DNA of 64,000 bases from VXYL01 sp965208525 (lineage in GTDB: Bacteria > Pseudomonadota > Gammaproteobacteria > Pseudomonadales > Azotimanducaceae), in assembly GCA_965208525.1 (NCBI GenBank), contig OZ242340.1, positions 1,860,001-1,924,000 of the forward strand. Direction: 5' to 3'. Position numbers and translations under genes: made by a program. Under the pieces are notes generated by a model. The model did not search any database and was not told the origin of the DNA. It saw only the letters and a program-made list of their open reading frames with translations. How positions within the stretch are numbered: position 1 is the first letter of the stretch; the number at the start of each line of letters is the position of its first letter. Shown one piece after another: positions 17,927 through 27,748 of the stretch.

Positions 17927-20437
17927 ATGGTCAAATCACGGATTCGAAGAAGACAAGCGGGGTCGCGCTTCGTGGGGGATGGTGAGGGTCGGTCGTCTAT
18001 ACAGGCGGGCCGGGGTGCGCTTGGTGGGGTTCGAGTGTTGGACCTCTCGGACGAGCGCGCCATTTACGGTGTCAAGCTGCTCGCTGACTTGGGTGCCGAT
18101 GTGGTTCGGCCGGAGCCGGAGGACGGTGATCCGCTGCGTCGGCGGGGGCCGTTTCATGGGGGCGATGGCGAGCAAGCGTCGCTCTGGCATGCATTCTTTG
18201 CTTCTAGTCGCAAGTTCTGCCGCATAGCGGCCGGCGCAACGGGCACGGCGCAGCTGGAAGCCTTGGCGGAGCGTGCGGATGTCGTGGTCGCCTGTCCTGG
18301 AGGGCTGGCCGATCGGCTAGACCTCGAAGCGCTGCAACAAGGCCGCGCCGACGTGGTGGTGGTGCGTCCATCCTCCTTCGGCGCAGACGGCCCGTGGAAG
18401 GACTTCCTCGCCCCCGATCTGGTGGCTGGCGCCTTGGGCGGTTCCGTTGCCACCACCGGCGATGTCGATACGCCTCCCCTCAAGACCTTCGGTGAGCTCA
18501 ACTTTGCCCTTTCCGGTGCCTACACGGCCATCGCTGCGCTGGCCGGGCTCTATGGCGTGCAGGAAGGCGGACCCGGTCAGCGTGTGGACGTGCCGGTTCA
18601 CGAGTGCATCGCCTCGTGTCTCGAGCACGTCTTCATGTGGTTCTGGCACCACGACAAGCTGCCGATGGCGAACGGGCCGGTGCTGCCCCGGCGCGGCAGC
18701 CTGCACTGGTCGAATGCCTATGTGGTGATGCCGGCCAAGGGCGGCTCCATGATGGTGACGCCGACGCCGAGCTTCGACAACCAACTCGTCTGGCTGATCG
18801 AGAAGGAGGCACAGCAAGACCTTCTGGATCCGAAGTACCAAGAACCGGAGAACCGCCGCGGCCTCGTGCAGCGCATGATGCAGGTGCTGCGCGAGTGGGT
18901 GGCGACGCGCGACGTGGAGGAGCTCTTCTACGAAGCGCAGGATCATCATTCGCCGTACGGGTGGGTGCAGGGCGTCGAGCAGGTGGCGGCGAACCCCCAG
19001 CTTCAGGCGCGGGATTGGTGGACGCGGTATCGGGGCGAGGGTGAGGGTTGGGAAACGGACGGTCCTGGTGCTCCCTTCCGGCTGAGCGAGACGCCTTGGC
19101 AGTTGCGCTCGCCGCAGGTGGCTGGCGATGCAAGTGCCGAAGCTCTCGGTTGGGCGACAAGGCATGCGCGCCCTTCGGGCGGCGAGGGCGAGACGCCCGC
19201 GCCCCAAGGGAAGGCGGAACCATCGCCGAGCCGTCCCTTGGAAGGGGTGCGGATTCTCGACTTCACGCACGTGCTTGCCGGGCCGTTTGCTACTCGCGTG
19301 CTCGCCGACATGGGGGCGGATGTGGTGAAGGTGAACTCCACGACGCGCGCGGGGCCGAACGCGCCGGATAGCCATTACTACCTGCTCTGGAACCGGAACA
19401 AGCGTGCCGTCTCATTGGACATGACCCGCGATGAGAGTCGAGCGCTGTGCCGGCGGCTGGTGGAAACGGCGGATGTCGTGATCGACAACTTTTCCGTGGG
19501 GGTCCTCGACCGGTGGGACGTCGGCTATGAAGACGCAAGGGGCGCGAATCCCGGTGTCATCTATGTGCAGATGTCGGGCATGGGGGCGGATGGGCCATGG
19601 TCCAAGTTCGTCACCTATGCCCCCACGATCCACGCGCTGTCGGGACTCACCGCCTTGACCGGCGTGCCGGGCCGGGAGGACATCGGCATCGGCTTCTCCT
19701 ACAACGACCATTGCGCGGGATTGCACGGTGCCGTGGCAATCCTCGCCGCACTGCAAGCGCGTCGAACCACCGGGCGTGGGCAACGCATCGACATGGCGCA
19801 GTTCGAGGTGGGGGTGAACTTGCTGGGCCCTGCGCTTCTCGATTGGTTCGCCAACGGCCGTGCGGCAGAGCCATGCGGCAATCGCCTGCCCTACGACATT
19901 GCCGCGCCGCACGACTGCTATCGCTGCGCCGACGACGGCGGCAGCGGGGTGGAGGACGAGCGCTGGATCGCCATTGCCTGCATGACCGATGCCCAGTGGC
20001 AGTCTCTTTGCGGCGTGATGGGCAATCCGGGCTGGGCGTTGGATGCCAGGCTTGCGACGGCTGCGGGCAGAGCGGCACGCACCGAAGAACTCAATCGGCG
20101 CATGGGCGAGTGGACCCGAACGCAGGATGCCGTGGAACTCATGCATCGCTGCCAGGCGGCGCGTGTGCCGGCCGGCGTGGTGCAAACCGGGGCCGACATG
20201 GGCGACGCCGATCCGCAGCTTGCCCACAGCGGCTTTCTCGGGCGCTATGCCGAGGACCATCCCACGGCCGGGGAGATTCATTTGGACCGCTTGCCCTTGC
20301 GCTTCTCTCACACGCCATGCGACGAATATCGTCGCACGCGGATGATTGGCGAAGACAACGTGGAGGCACTCGGAGATTGGCTTGGCATGACGCCTGAGGA
20401 AGTGGCGGCAGGCGAGCAGGAGGGGTGGCTTGCATGA
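17927..20437 (+). CDS. Two-domain class III (CaiB/BaiF) CoA-transferase
   Basis: 836 residues, two fused CoA-transferase III domains (about 32-400 and 435-830). Both halves keep the catalytic Asp: D221 in GQRVDVPVHE and D622 in GQRIDMAQFE. Domain 2 has the full signature DMGADVVKVN and WNRNKRAVS; domain 1 is more diverged (ADLGADVVRPEPEDGD). The linker, residues 414-426, is encoded by a copy of the dispersed palindrome (19166-19204). ATG 17927 is chosen because sequence upstream is Arg/Pro-rich and unlike the family. The function is CoA transfer to an unidentified organic acid. Confidence 0.9.
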   Translation: MVKSRIRRRQAGSRFVGDGEGRSSIQAGRGALGGVRVLDLSDERAIYGVKLLADLGADVVRPEPEDGDPLRRRGPFHGGDGEQASLWHAFFASSRKFCRIAAGATGTAQLEALAERADVVVACPGGLADRLDLEALQQGRADVVVVRPSSFGADGPWKDFLAPDLVAGALGGSVATTGDVDTPPLKTFGELNFALSGAYTAIAALAGLYGVQEGGPGQRVDVPVHECIASCLEHVFMWFWHHDKLPMANGPVLPRRGSLHWSNAYVVMPAKGGSMMVTPTPSFDNQLVWLIEKEAQQDLLDPKYQEPENRRGLVQRMMQVLREWVATRDVEELFYEAQDHHSPYGWVQGVEQVAANPQLQARDWWTRYRGEGEGWETDGPGAPFRLSETPWQLRSPQVAGDASAEALGWATRHARPSGGEGETPAPQGKAEPSPSRPLEGVRILDFTHVLAGPFATRVLADMGADVVKVNSTTRAGPNAPDSHYYLLWNRNKRAVSLDMTRDESRALCRRLVETADVVIDNFSVGVLDRWDVGYEDARGANPGVIYVQMSGMGADGPWSKFVTYAPTIHALSGLTALTGVPGREDIGIGFSYNDHCAGLHGAVAILAALQARRTTGRGQRIDMAQFEVGVNLLGPALLDWFANGRAAEPCGNRLPYDIAAPHDCYRCADDGGSGVEDERWIAIACMTDAQWQSLCGVMGNPGWALDARLATAAGRAARTEELNRRMGEWTRTQDAVELMHRCQAARVPAGVVQTGADMGDADPQLAHSGFLGRYAEDHPTAGEIHLDRLPLRFSHTPCDEYRRTRMIGEDNVEALGDWLGMTPEEVAAGEQEGWLA
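19166..19204. repeat. Palindromic repeat arm inside a coding region
   Basis: This 39-bp stretch closely matches one terminal arm of the 16.04-16.31 kb element (GCGCGCCCTTCGGGCG then GGGCGAGACGCCC). It lies in frame in the linker between the two CoA-transferase domains and adds about 13 residues rich in Gly, Glu and Pro. Confidence 0.7.
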
Positions 20438-20666
20438 AGCGCAATCCGAATGTGGGTGCGAAGGGCCGGAGAGGGCAGCGAGGCGTTCCGCGGCCCCACC
20501 AAGACGAGGGCCCCTGAGATTCCCACCGCAAGGAACAGCTCGCTCGCCGAGCCTGCAAGGCCGGTGCATTGCGTCGTCGGTGCCGGCTCGAAGGGCCTTC
20601 GACCAGCCTCCGTGTTCTTCCATGTAGTATCCGGCGGTTGTTCCGGGTTCCTGTTGGTGTTTCTTC

Positions 20667-23441
20667 ATGCAAGGCAGTTTCGAGCCGCACGCGATTGAGG
20701 AGTCGCTCTACGCGGAGTGGGAGGCTTCGGGCGTCTTTGCGCCTTCCGGCAATGGGGTGCCGTACTCCATGGTCATTCCGCCGCCGAATGTCACCGGGCG
20801 GCTGCACATGGGGCATGCCTTTCAGCACACGCTGATGGATGCGCTGATCCGCTATCAGCGCATGAGCGGGCGGCAGACGCTGTGGCAGACGGGCACCGAC
20901 CACGCAGGGATCGCGACGCAAATGCTCGTGGAGCGGCAGCTTCAGGAACAGGGGGTGAGCCGGGCGGAACTCGGTCGCGAGCGCTTCATCGACAAGGTGT
21001 GGGACTGGCGTCATACCTCCGGCAACGACATCTCGCGGCAATTGCGACGCATGGGGTCGTCGGTGGATTGGTCCCGCGAGCGCTTCACCATGGACGAGGG
21101 TTTCTCGCGAGCCGTGGTGGAGGTGTTCGTTCGACTGCACGAGGAGGGGCTGGTCTATCGCGGCAAGCGCCTCGTGAACTGGGACCCGGAGCTCGGCACC
21201 TCCATCTCCGATCTTGAGGTCGAAAACCACGAAGAAGCGGGCCATCTCTGGCGCCTCTGCTACCCCCTCACCGACGGCAAGGTTACCGACGACGGCAGCA
21301 CGCATCTGGTGGTGGCGACGACGCGTCCGGAAACCATGCTGGGCGACACGGCCGTTGCCGTGAACCCGGCCGACGAGCGCTACCGCAGCCTTGTTGGGGC
21401 GGAGGTGGAACTGCCGCTCACGGGACGCCGCATCCCGATCATCGCCGACGAGCATGTGGACCCGGAGTTCGGCACCGGTTGCGTGAAGATCACGCCGGCG
21501 CACGACTTTGACGACAACGAAGTGGGCGCGCGGCACGACTTGCCGCTCATCAACATCTTCCACGGCGACGCCAGCCTCAACGACAACGCGCCAGCCGCGT
21601 ACCGCGGCATGGATCGCTACGCCGCCCGCGAGCGCATCGTGGCCGACCTCGACGCGGCCGGGCTGCTGGGCGGCGTGGAGGAACACACCCTCACCGTGCC
21701 CCGCGGCGACCGCTCCGGCGCCGCCATCGAGCCCTGGCTCACCGACCAATGGTTCGTGCGCATCGCGCCGCTGGCGGAACCGGCGGTGGCGGCTGTCCAG
21801 AACGGCGACATCGAGTTCGTGCCGAAGCAGTACGAGAACATGTACTTCGCCTGGATGCGCGACGTGCGCGATTGGTGCATCAGTCGGCAGCAGTGGTGGG
21901 GGCATCGCATCCCGGCCTGGCACGATGCGGAAGGCAACATCTTCGTGGGGCGCGACGAGGCCGATGCCCGGCGCAAGGCAGGAATCGGCAGCGACGTCCC
22001 GCTCACGCAAGACGAGGACGTGCTGGAGACGTGGTTCTCCTCGGCACTCTGGACCTTCGGCACTCTCGGCTGGCCAGAGCAAACGCCTGAACTCGAGCGC
22101 TTCCACCCCACCGACGTGCTGGTGACCGGCTTCGACATCATTTTCTTCTGGGTCGCCCGGATGATCATGATGACGCTCAAGTTCACCGGCGAGATTCCGT
22201 TCCGCAAGGTCTATTTCCACGGCATGGTGCGCGATGCCGAGGGCATCAAGATGTCCAAGACCAAGGGCAATGGGCTGGACCCGCTTGATCTCGTGGACGG
22301 CATTGGCCTTGAGGAACTGGTCGCCAAGCGCACGGAGAACCTCACCCAGCCGAAGATGGCGCGGGACATCACCGCCAAGACCCGGCGCGATTTCCCAGAC
22401 GGCATTCCCTCCTACGGCGCCGACGCCCTGCGCTTCACCTATTGCGCGATGGCGTCCCAGGGGCGCGACTTGGCGTTCGACCTCCAGCGCATCGAGGGCT
22501 ACCGCAACTTCTGCAACAAGCTGTGGAACGCGACGAAGTTTGTGCTTTTGCGAACGGACGGTGGGGCGGCAGGGGGGCCGGTGGAGCGCGGGCTGGCAGA
22601 CCGCTGGATCGCCTCCAAGGCCGTGGATTTGATCGAGCGCGCCCATCGCGCCATGGCGACCTATCGATTCGACCTTTACGCCCACGCGGTGTACGAGTTC
22701 GTTTGGCACGAATACTGCGATTGGTATGTCGAGTTGACCAAGCCTGTGCTGCTTGGCGAGGGCGTTGAAGCAGCCCGCGTGAATGCCGCGCGACGCACGC
22801 TGCTCGAAGTGCTGGAGATGTTGCTGCGGGTGGCGCATCCGGTGATCCCGTTCATCACCGAGACGCTTTGGCGACGCATCGCGCCGCAAATGGGCAACGA
22901 CGGTGCGACGATCATGACGCAACCGTTTCCCCTGCCGGAGGACTTCGCCGCGGACCCGGAAGCGGAAGCGGACATTGACTGGTTGAAGGAGGTGGTGCTG
23001 GCCGTGCGCAACATCCGTGGCGAGATGAACATCAAGCCGGGAACGCAGATTCCGCTCTTGCTGCAGGGCGGCGGACCAAGCGACCGCGAGCGGCTGGCGA
23101 ACACCGAGGAACTCCTCACGCACCTTGTGCGCTTGCGTTCGATCGAGTGGTTGGACGCGGATGCGTCCGCACCGCCGGCATCGGTGCAGTTGGTGGGAGA
23201 GCTCAAGGTGCTGGTTCCGATGGCCGGCCTCATTGATCCCGCCACGGAGCGGAAGCGGCTTCGCAAGGAGATCGAGCGCCTTGAGACGGACTTGCGCCGC
23301 TCGGAGGGGAAGCTCGCGAATGCCAAATTTGTCGAGCGGGCGCCAGAGGAAGTCGTGCAGAAGGAGCGGGGTCGGGCTGCGGCGGCAGCCGAAGAGCTCG
23401 CTGTTTTGCGGCAGCAGCTAAGCGCATTGGACGACCTCTGA
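20667..23441 (+). CDS. valS: Valine--tRNA ligase
   Basis: 924-residue class I aminoacyl-tRNA synthetase charging tRNA-Val. HIGH motif as HMGH at 47-50 (NVTGRLHMGHAFQHT), KMSKS motif as KMSK at 528-531, and an editing (CP1) domain between them with TTRPETMLGDTAV. The C-terminal coiled coil (ERKRLRKEIERLETDLRR) is the usual tRNA-binding arm. Length is within the normal range. No valine-rich leader ORF or T-box-like structure was found in the 229 bp upstream. Confidence 0.97.
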   Translation: MQGSFEPHAIEESLYAEWEASGVFAPSGNGVPYSMVIPPPNVTGRLHMGHAFQHTLMDALIRYQRMSGRQTLWQTGTDHAGIATQMLVERQLQEQGVSRAELGRERFIDKVWDWRHTSGNDISRQLRRMGSSVDWSRERFTMDEGFSRAVVEVFVRLHEEGLVYRGKRLVNWDPELGTSISDLEVENHEEAGHLWRLCYPLTDGKVTDDGSTHLVVATTRPETMLGDTAVAVNPADERYRSLVGAEVELPLTGRRIPIIADEHVDPEFGTGCVKITPAHDFDDNEVGARHDLPLINIFHGDASLNDNAPAAYRGMDRYAARERIVADLDAAGLLGGVEEHTLTVPRGDRSGAAIEPWLTDQWFVRIAPLAEPAVAAVQNGDIEFVPKQYENMYFAWMRDVRDWCISRQQWWGHRIPAWHDAEGNIFVGRDEADARRKAGIGSDVPLTQDEDVLETWFSSALWTFGTLGWPEQTPELERFHPTDVLVTGFDIIFFWVARMIMMTLKFTGEIPFRKVYFHGMVRDAEGIKMSKTKGNGLDPLDLVDGIGLEELVAKRTENLTQPKMARDITAKTRRDFPDGIPSYGADALRFTYCAMASQGRDLAFDLQRIEGYRNFCNKLWNATKFVLLRTDGGAAGGPVERGLADRWIASKAVDLIERAHRAMATYRFDLYAHAVYEFVWHEYCDWYVELTKPVLLGEGVEAARVNAARRTLLEVLEMLLRVAHPVIPFITETLWRRIAPQMGNDGATIMTQPFPLPEDFAADPEAEADIDWLKEVVLAVRNIRGEMNIKPGTQIPLLLQGGGPSDRERLANTEELLTHLVRLRSIEWLDADASAPPASVQLVGELKVLVPMAGLIDPATERKRLRKEIERLETDLRRSEGKLANAKFVERAPEEVVQKERGRAAAAAEELAVLRQQLSALDDL

Positions 23442-23558
23442 AGCGCGACCCCACGCGCAACACGACACATGCGTCGCTGTGGATTGCATTTGCAGCCCTG
23501 TGGGCACAGTGCCCTTCACCGCGCCCAGAAGGACCGTTTGAAGTTGGTTCGCTTCCTT

Positions 23559-23716
23559 GGAGCGAGGGCGTCTCGCCCTCGATGCGCGCCGCTAGGCGCG
23601 CCGGGGTCACGCATCCAACACGGCGAGGACCGTTCGAGAGAGCCAAGGCGCGTTGCTATGCGGTGTCGGACGGACGCGCCGGTCGGCACGCATCGAGGGC
23701 GAGACGCCCTCGCTCC
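23559..23716. repeat. BIME/MITE-like element with perfect 28-bp terminal inverted repeats
   Basis: Arms 23559-23586 and 23689-23716 are exact reverse complements. Each contains the hairpin CGAGGGCG-tct/aga-CGCCCTCG. The interior of about 100 bp has no gene of its own. The element overlaps the apparent 5' end of the next gene. Confidence 0.75.
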
Positions 23717-25367
23717 GAGGACGCGCCGCGTCAGCGGCACATGGGCGAAGTTGGCGTTGGCGGCTGCGGTCGCCGTTGATGCTGTCGGCGACGATGCGAC
23801 GCAATCGGAGCCAATCCGGTTCGTCGACGTGGCAGAGCAGGCAGGCATCGACTTTCGCCATGAGAGCGGGCGCACCGGGGCTCTGCGGCTGCCAGAGATC
23901 ATCGGTGCCGGCGTCGCGATCTTCGATTTCGACGGCGACGGTCGCATGGACGTCTATCTCGTGCAGGGCGGGCCACTGCCGGGGGCCCAGACCGGTGACA
24001 AGCCACCCGACAGGCTGTATCGCAATGTGGGCAGGCTCGGGGAGCTGCGGTTTGAGGACGTGACGGCGGAAGCCGGCCTCAAGCCCGGCGACTACGGCAT
24101 GGGCGTTGCCACAGGCGACATCGACAACGATGGCGACACGGACCTCTTCCGAACGGCGCTTGGCGGCAACCGATTGCTCATCAACGACGGCGGTCGGTTC
24201 CTGGATGTGACCGATGCGGCGGGTATCGTCGCCGACGAATGGTCCATCTCAGCGAGCTTTGCGGACATCGATGGCGATGGGTCGCTGGACCTGTACATCG
24301 CGAACTATCTCACCTACGACATGGCGAGCCCCGCTTGCGAAGCGGACGGTCAACCGCGCTACTGCCCACCGTCGCATTACGTCGCCGTTCCGGACCGCCT
24401 GTATTGGAATCTGGACGACCTCACGTTCGAGGATGTCTCCATCGCTTCGGGCATCGCGACGCCCGGCGTCGTTACGCATGCGGCGATGGGCGTCGCGGCG
24501 GCCGACTTCGACGGCGACGGGCGCGCGGACTTTTTCGTCGCCAACGACGGCTCGGCCAATGCCTTGTGGATGAATCGCGGCGGGAGCTTCGACGACATTG
24601 CGTTCACCGCTGGCGTGGCAGTGAATGCCGACGGCGATGCCGAGGCGGGGATGGGCGTGGCGGTGGCCGATGTCGATGCGGATGGCGACAGCGACGTGTT
24701 CCTCACCCACGATGTAGCCGAGAGCAACACGCTGTACGTCAACGAAGGCCTGCCCGAACCGACGTTCCTCGACCGGTCGGTGCACGCGGGCGTCGCCGCC
24801 GGCAGCTTGCCGTTCACCGGTTTCGGCACCGGCGCGTTTGATTTCGACAACGATGGCGATCTGGACCTTTTCGTCGCCAACGGCCCGATTGCGGACTTCC
24901 GGCCAGGCTCGGCGGCCCCCGCAAGCCTGCACAATTTGCTGCTGATGAACACCGGCGCTGGCCGCTTCCAAAGCGCATCGCGCATCGGTGACGAAGACAC
25001 GAGCCGAGGCGCGGCCTTCGGCGACCTCGACAACGATGGCGACATCGACGTGGTGGTTGCCAATAACCACGGCTCGGCGCGGCTGTATCGGAACGACGGC
25101 CCGGCCGGCAACTGGATTGGCATCGCCGTGCGCGGCGCTGGCGGCCAACGCAACGCCATTGGTGCGGCGGTATGGCGGGTGCCCTTCCCCGAACTCCGCC
25201 GCGTTCGCACCGACGGCAGCTACGCATCCGCCAACGACCCTCGCATCGTCTTCGGCCTAGGGAAAGACGACCAACCCCAAACGGTGCGCGTCCGTTGGCC
25301 CGACGGATCGGAGCGCACCTTCGGCCCCCTACCCATCAACCGCTACCACGTGCTAAGGCCTCAATAA
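23658..25367 (+). CDS. Secreted FG-GAP/VCBS repeat protein with ASPIC/UnbV C-terminus (CRTAC1-like)
   Basis: 569 residues from ATG 23658. At least seven Ca2+-binding repeats of the DxDxDG type are visible (DFDGDGRMD, DIDNDGDTD, DIDGDGSLD, DFDGDGRAD, DVDADGDSD, DFDNDGDLD, DLDNDGDID), predicting a beta-propeller. The end (RVRWPDGSERTFGPL) is the UnbV/ASPIC domain. A hydrophobic stretch (LALAAAVAV) suggests export. ATG 23658 lies inside the palindromic element, so translation may really begin at TTG 23751 or the element may have supplied the start. The role is probably extracellular binding; no enzymatic motif seen. Confidence 0.85.
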   Translation: MRCRTDAPVGTHRGRDALAPRTRRVSGTWAKLALAAAVAVDAVGDDATQSEPIRFVDVAEQAGIDFRHESGRTGALRLPEIIGAGVAIFDFDGDGRMDVYLVQGGPLPGAQTGDKPPDRLYRNVGRLGELRFEDVTAEAGLKPGDYGMGVATGDIDNDGDTDLFRTALGGNRLLINDGGRFLDVTDAAGIVADEWSISASFADIDGDGSLDLYIANYLTYDMASPACEADGQPRYCPPSHYVAVPDRLYWNLDDLTFEDVSIASGIATPGVVTHAAMGVAAADFDGDGRADFFVANDGSANALWMNRGGSFDDIAFTAGVAVNADGDAEAGMGVAVADVDADGDSDVFLTHDVAESNTLYVNEGLPEPTFLDRSVHAGVAAGSLPFTGFGTGAFDFDNDGDLDLFVANGPIADFRPGSAAPASLHNLLLMNTGAGRFQSASRIGDEDTSRGAAFGDLDNDGDIDVVVANNHGSARLYRNDGPAGNWIGIAVRGAGGQRNAIGAAVWRVPFPELRRVRTDGSYASANDPRIVFGLGKDDQPQTVRVRWPDGSERTFGPLPINRYHVLRPQ

Positions 25368-25423
25368 TGCCCCTGCGAGGCCCCGGCATGTTGCTCGCTT
25401 GAGGGTTGACTCGAAGCGAGGGC

Positions 25424-25543
25424 CTTGGGGGCGAGGGCATCTCGCCCTCGCAACGCGCCGCAAGGCGCGTCCGCGCGCAAGCGCGTTTCCTGCCAATCCC
25501 GCGCGCCTGTCGGCGCGTGCGAGGGCAAGATCGCCCCCAGGGG
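25424..25543. repeat. Imperfect paired palindrome element
   Basis: Left arm begins CTTGGGGGCGAGGGC and holds the hairpin GCGAGGGC-ATCTC-GCCCTCGC (25431-25451). The right arm ends GCGAGGGCAAGATCGCCCCC near 25540 and is an imperfect inverted copy. It sits between the CRTAC1-like gene and the flavin monooxygenase gene. Confidence 0.6.
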
Positions 25544-25612
25544 GCCCTGCCGACGCGGCGGTGTCGGTCGTGTTGAACGCACCGATGAGCTCGGCACGGG
25601 ACTTGCCGCCTT

Positions 25613-26794
25613 GTGCCCTGTGGCGTGGGCGTACAATCCGCCGCCGTTGCCCCCTTTCGGAGTCCCGCCATCCAATTCGGACTGTTCGTCTATTGCACCG
25701 TAGGCCGCCGCGCCGAGCTCGAAGCGGGCATGGCGGGGCATGCGCCGGGGCTCTATCCGCGCATGCTGGCGGAACTTGCCGACTACGCCGGCTTCGCGGA
25801 AGACAGGGGCTACTTCGGCTTCGGCCACCCGGAACACCACCTGCAGATCGAGGGCTTCGAGCTCTCGGGCGACCCTGCCCTGATGGCCATGTGGCTCGGC
25901 AAGCACACGTCCCGCATGAAGGTCATCACCTGCGGCTTTGTCTCCACCGCCAACAATCCCCTCGCCACGGCCGAGAAGATCGCGGCGATGGATCACATGC
26001 TCGGTGGCCGCTTCGGCGTTGGCCTCGTACGCGGCTATCAGTCGCGCTGGGTGGAAAACTACAAGGTGCGGCCGGAACTACGGGCGGTGGGGCCGTGGAA
26101 CAAGGACAGCGCTGATGACGACCTCAACCGCGAGTACTTCGCCGAGTTCGTCGAGGTGGTGGTGAAGGCGCTGGCGAGCGAGACGTTTTCGCACGAAGGC
26201 CGCTTCTGGAACTTCCCGCCCAAGGATTTCGTGAATCCACACGAGCATCCCGTCTATGCGAACTACGGCCGCGGCGTCGATGCAGACATGCGCATTCGCG
26301 AAATCGGCATCGCGCCGCGCCCGCTGCAAGCGGAGATTCCCCTCTACGGCGGCTTCTCGGCGAGCCTGCGCACCGCCAAGTTCTGGGCCCGCTACAAGGG
26401 CCGCCCCATCGTCCTTTCCGGCAACACCGAGTTCCTGGAGGTGCTCTGGCGCGAGTGGCGCAAGGAAGCCGAGGCGTACGGCCACGACGTGCCACCGGGC
26501 CGCGAAGCCTGCTGGGGCGGGCTGATGATCTGCGCCGAGACCGACGCGAAGGCAGAGGCGCTTCTCGAAGACATGCGCTGGTTCTGGCGCAGTTGGGCGG
26601 AACCCTTCGGCCAGGGCCTCCCGGAACTCCTGGTCGGCTCGCCAGACACGCTCAACCGTCGCATCGAACGCGTCGCGAAGGCGGTGCCCATCGACGAAGC
26701 CTTCCTCCTCATCCCCGCCGGCATCCACACCCCTGAGCAAATCAAGGACTCGCTGGACCTCTTCTCCCGTAAGGTGATGCCCAACTGGAGCTAG
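25613..26794 (+). CDS. LLM-class flavin-dependent oxidoreductase (luciferase-like monooxygenase)
   Basis: Luciferase-like TIM-barrel monooxygenase: IQFGLFVYC start strand, GFGHPEHH, MLGGRFGVGLVRGYQ and the C-terminal GSPDTLNRRIE (which contacts FMN in relatives). Such enzymes oxidise organic substrates with reduced FMN and O2. The only conventional starts are GTG at 25613 or 25625, but similarity begins at IQFGLF, whose first codon is ATC at 25670 with GGAG seven nt before it; that may be the true start. First gene of a five-gene plus-strand operon. Confidence 0.88.
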   Translation: MPCGVGVQSAAVAPFRSPAIQFGLFVYCTVGRRAELEAGMAGHAPGLYPRMLAELADYAGFAEDRGYFGFGHPEHHLQIEGFELSGDPALMAMWLGKHTSRMKVITCGFVSTANNPLATAEKIAAMDHMLGGRFGVGLVRGYQSRWVENYKVRPELRAVGPWNKDSADDDLNREYFAEFVEVVVKALASETFSHEGRFWNFPPKDFVNPHEHPVYANYGRGVDADMRIREIGIAPRPLQAEIPLYGGFSASLRTAKFWARYKGRPIVLSGNTEFLEVLWREWRKEAEAYGHDVPPGREACWGGLMICAETDAKAEALLEDMRWFWRSWAEPFGQGLPELLVGSPDTLNRRIERVAKAVPIDEAFLLIPAGIHTPEQIKDSLDLFSRKVMPNWS

Positions 26795-26914
26795 GGGGGC
26801 GCCTGGCGCGCCGCCCTCCCTCCAGAGACGCGCCGACAACCGTTGCCAATCCGCTCTTCGCTCCCGTAGGCTTTGCGGCTTCTTTTTCGGAACGTCGCGG
26901 ATCAAGGAATGTCG

Positions 26915-27721
26915 ATGGCTTCGGATGCCTTTCAAGTAACCGATTTCGAGGTGGATGGCCACGTCGCCCGCATCCGGATGAATCGGCCGGAAGCCATGAA
27001 CTCCTTCAATCCGGACCTCCGCTGGGAACTTTCCCAACGCTTCGACGAGGTGGAGCGCAACGACGACATTTGGATGGCGGTGATCACCGGTGCCGGCAAT
27101 CGCGCCTTCAGCGCCGGAGCGGACCTCAAGCACCGAGCCCGTGAGCGTGACGCCACCTCGGAACAGCGCGAAGAGTGGGCGCGCAAGCAAACCGAGACCC
27201 GCCCGTTGACCGAACGCTGGCATTTCCCGAAGCCCGTCATCGCCCGCGTAAACGGCTTCGCTTTGGGTGGCGGCATGGAGCTAGCGCTCGCTTGCGACAT
27301 CATCGTCGCCGCCGACCATGCGGAGCTCGGGCTGCCGGAACCGCGCCGGGGCCTCATCGCCGGCGGGGTCGGCGTGCATCGCCTGCCGCGGCAACTGCCA
27401 CTCAAGACGGCGATGGGCTATCTGCTAACCGGCCGCCACATGACCGCCCACCGCGCGTTGGAGCTGGGCCTCGTCAATCAGGTGGTGCCGCTCGACGAAC
27501 TCGACGGCGCGGTGGACGAATGGATCGCCGACATCATGCGCTGCGCTCCCCTCGCTGTGCGCGCCACCAAGGAGGCCACGATGCGCGGCCTAGACATGCC
27601 GCTGCCGCAGTCGTACTACACCGATTACGAGTGGGAACGCCGCCGGCGCACGTCAGCGGACGCCATCGAAGGCCCCCGCGCCTTCGCCGAGAAGCGTTCC
27701 CCAAACTGGAAGGGCTTCTAG
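26915..27721 (+). CDS. Enoyl-CoA hydratase/isomerase (crotonase) family protein
   Basis: 268 residues. Complete crotonase fold: RMNRPEAMNSFN, first oxyanion loop AFSAGADLKH, second FALGGGMELALACD, catalytic Glu region LPEPRRGLIAGGVGVHRLPR and the LVNQVVP helix. It hydrates or isomerises an enoyl-CoA. ATG 26915 is favoured because AAGGA lies six nt upstream; ATG 26909 overlaps that site. It follows the flavin monooxygenase gene by about 120 bp and precedes the VOC gene by 27 bp, pointing to a shared degradation route. Confidence 0.92.
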   Translation: MASDAFQVTDFEVDGHVARIRMNRPEAMNSFNPDLRWELSQRFDEVERNDDIWMAVITGAGNRAFSAGADLKHRARERDATSEQREEWARKQTETRPLTERWHFPKPVIARVNGFALGGGMELALACDIIVAADHAELGLPEPRRGLIAGGVGVHRLPRQLPLKTAMGYLLTGRHMTAHRALELGLVNQVVPLDELDGAVDEWIADIMRCAPLAVRATKEATMRGLDMPLPQSYYTDYEWERRRRTSADAIEGPRAFAEKRSPNWKGF

Positions 27722-27748
27722 CGCCACAGACTTGGAGGGCAAGCGCCC

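Noticed and set aside
20438..20666. Valine-rich leader peptide or attenuator before valS
   Set aside because: Checked because of the thrS case. No short ORF with a run of Val codons and no terminator-like hairpin with T-run was found.
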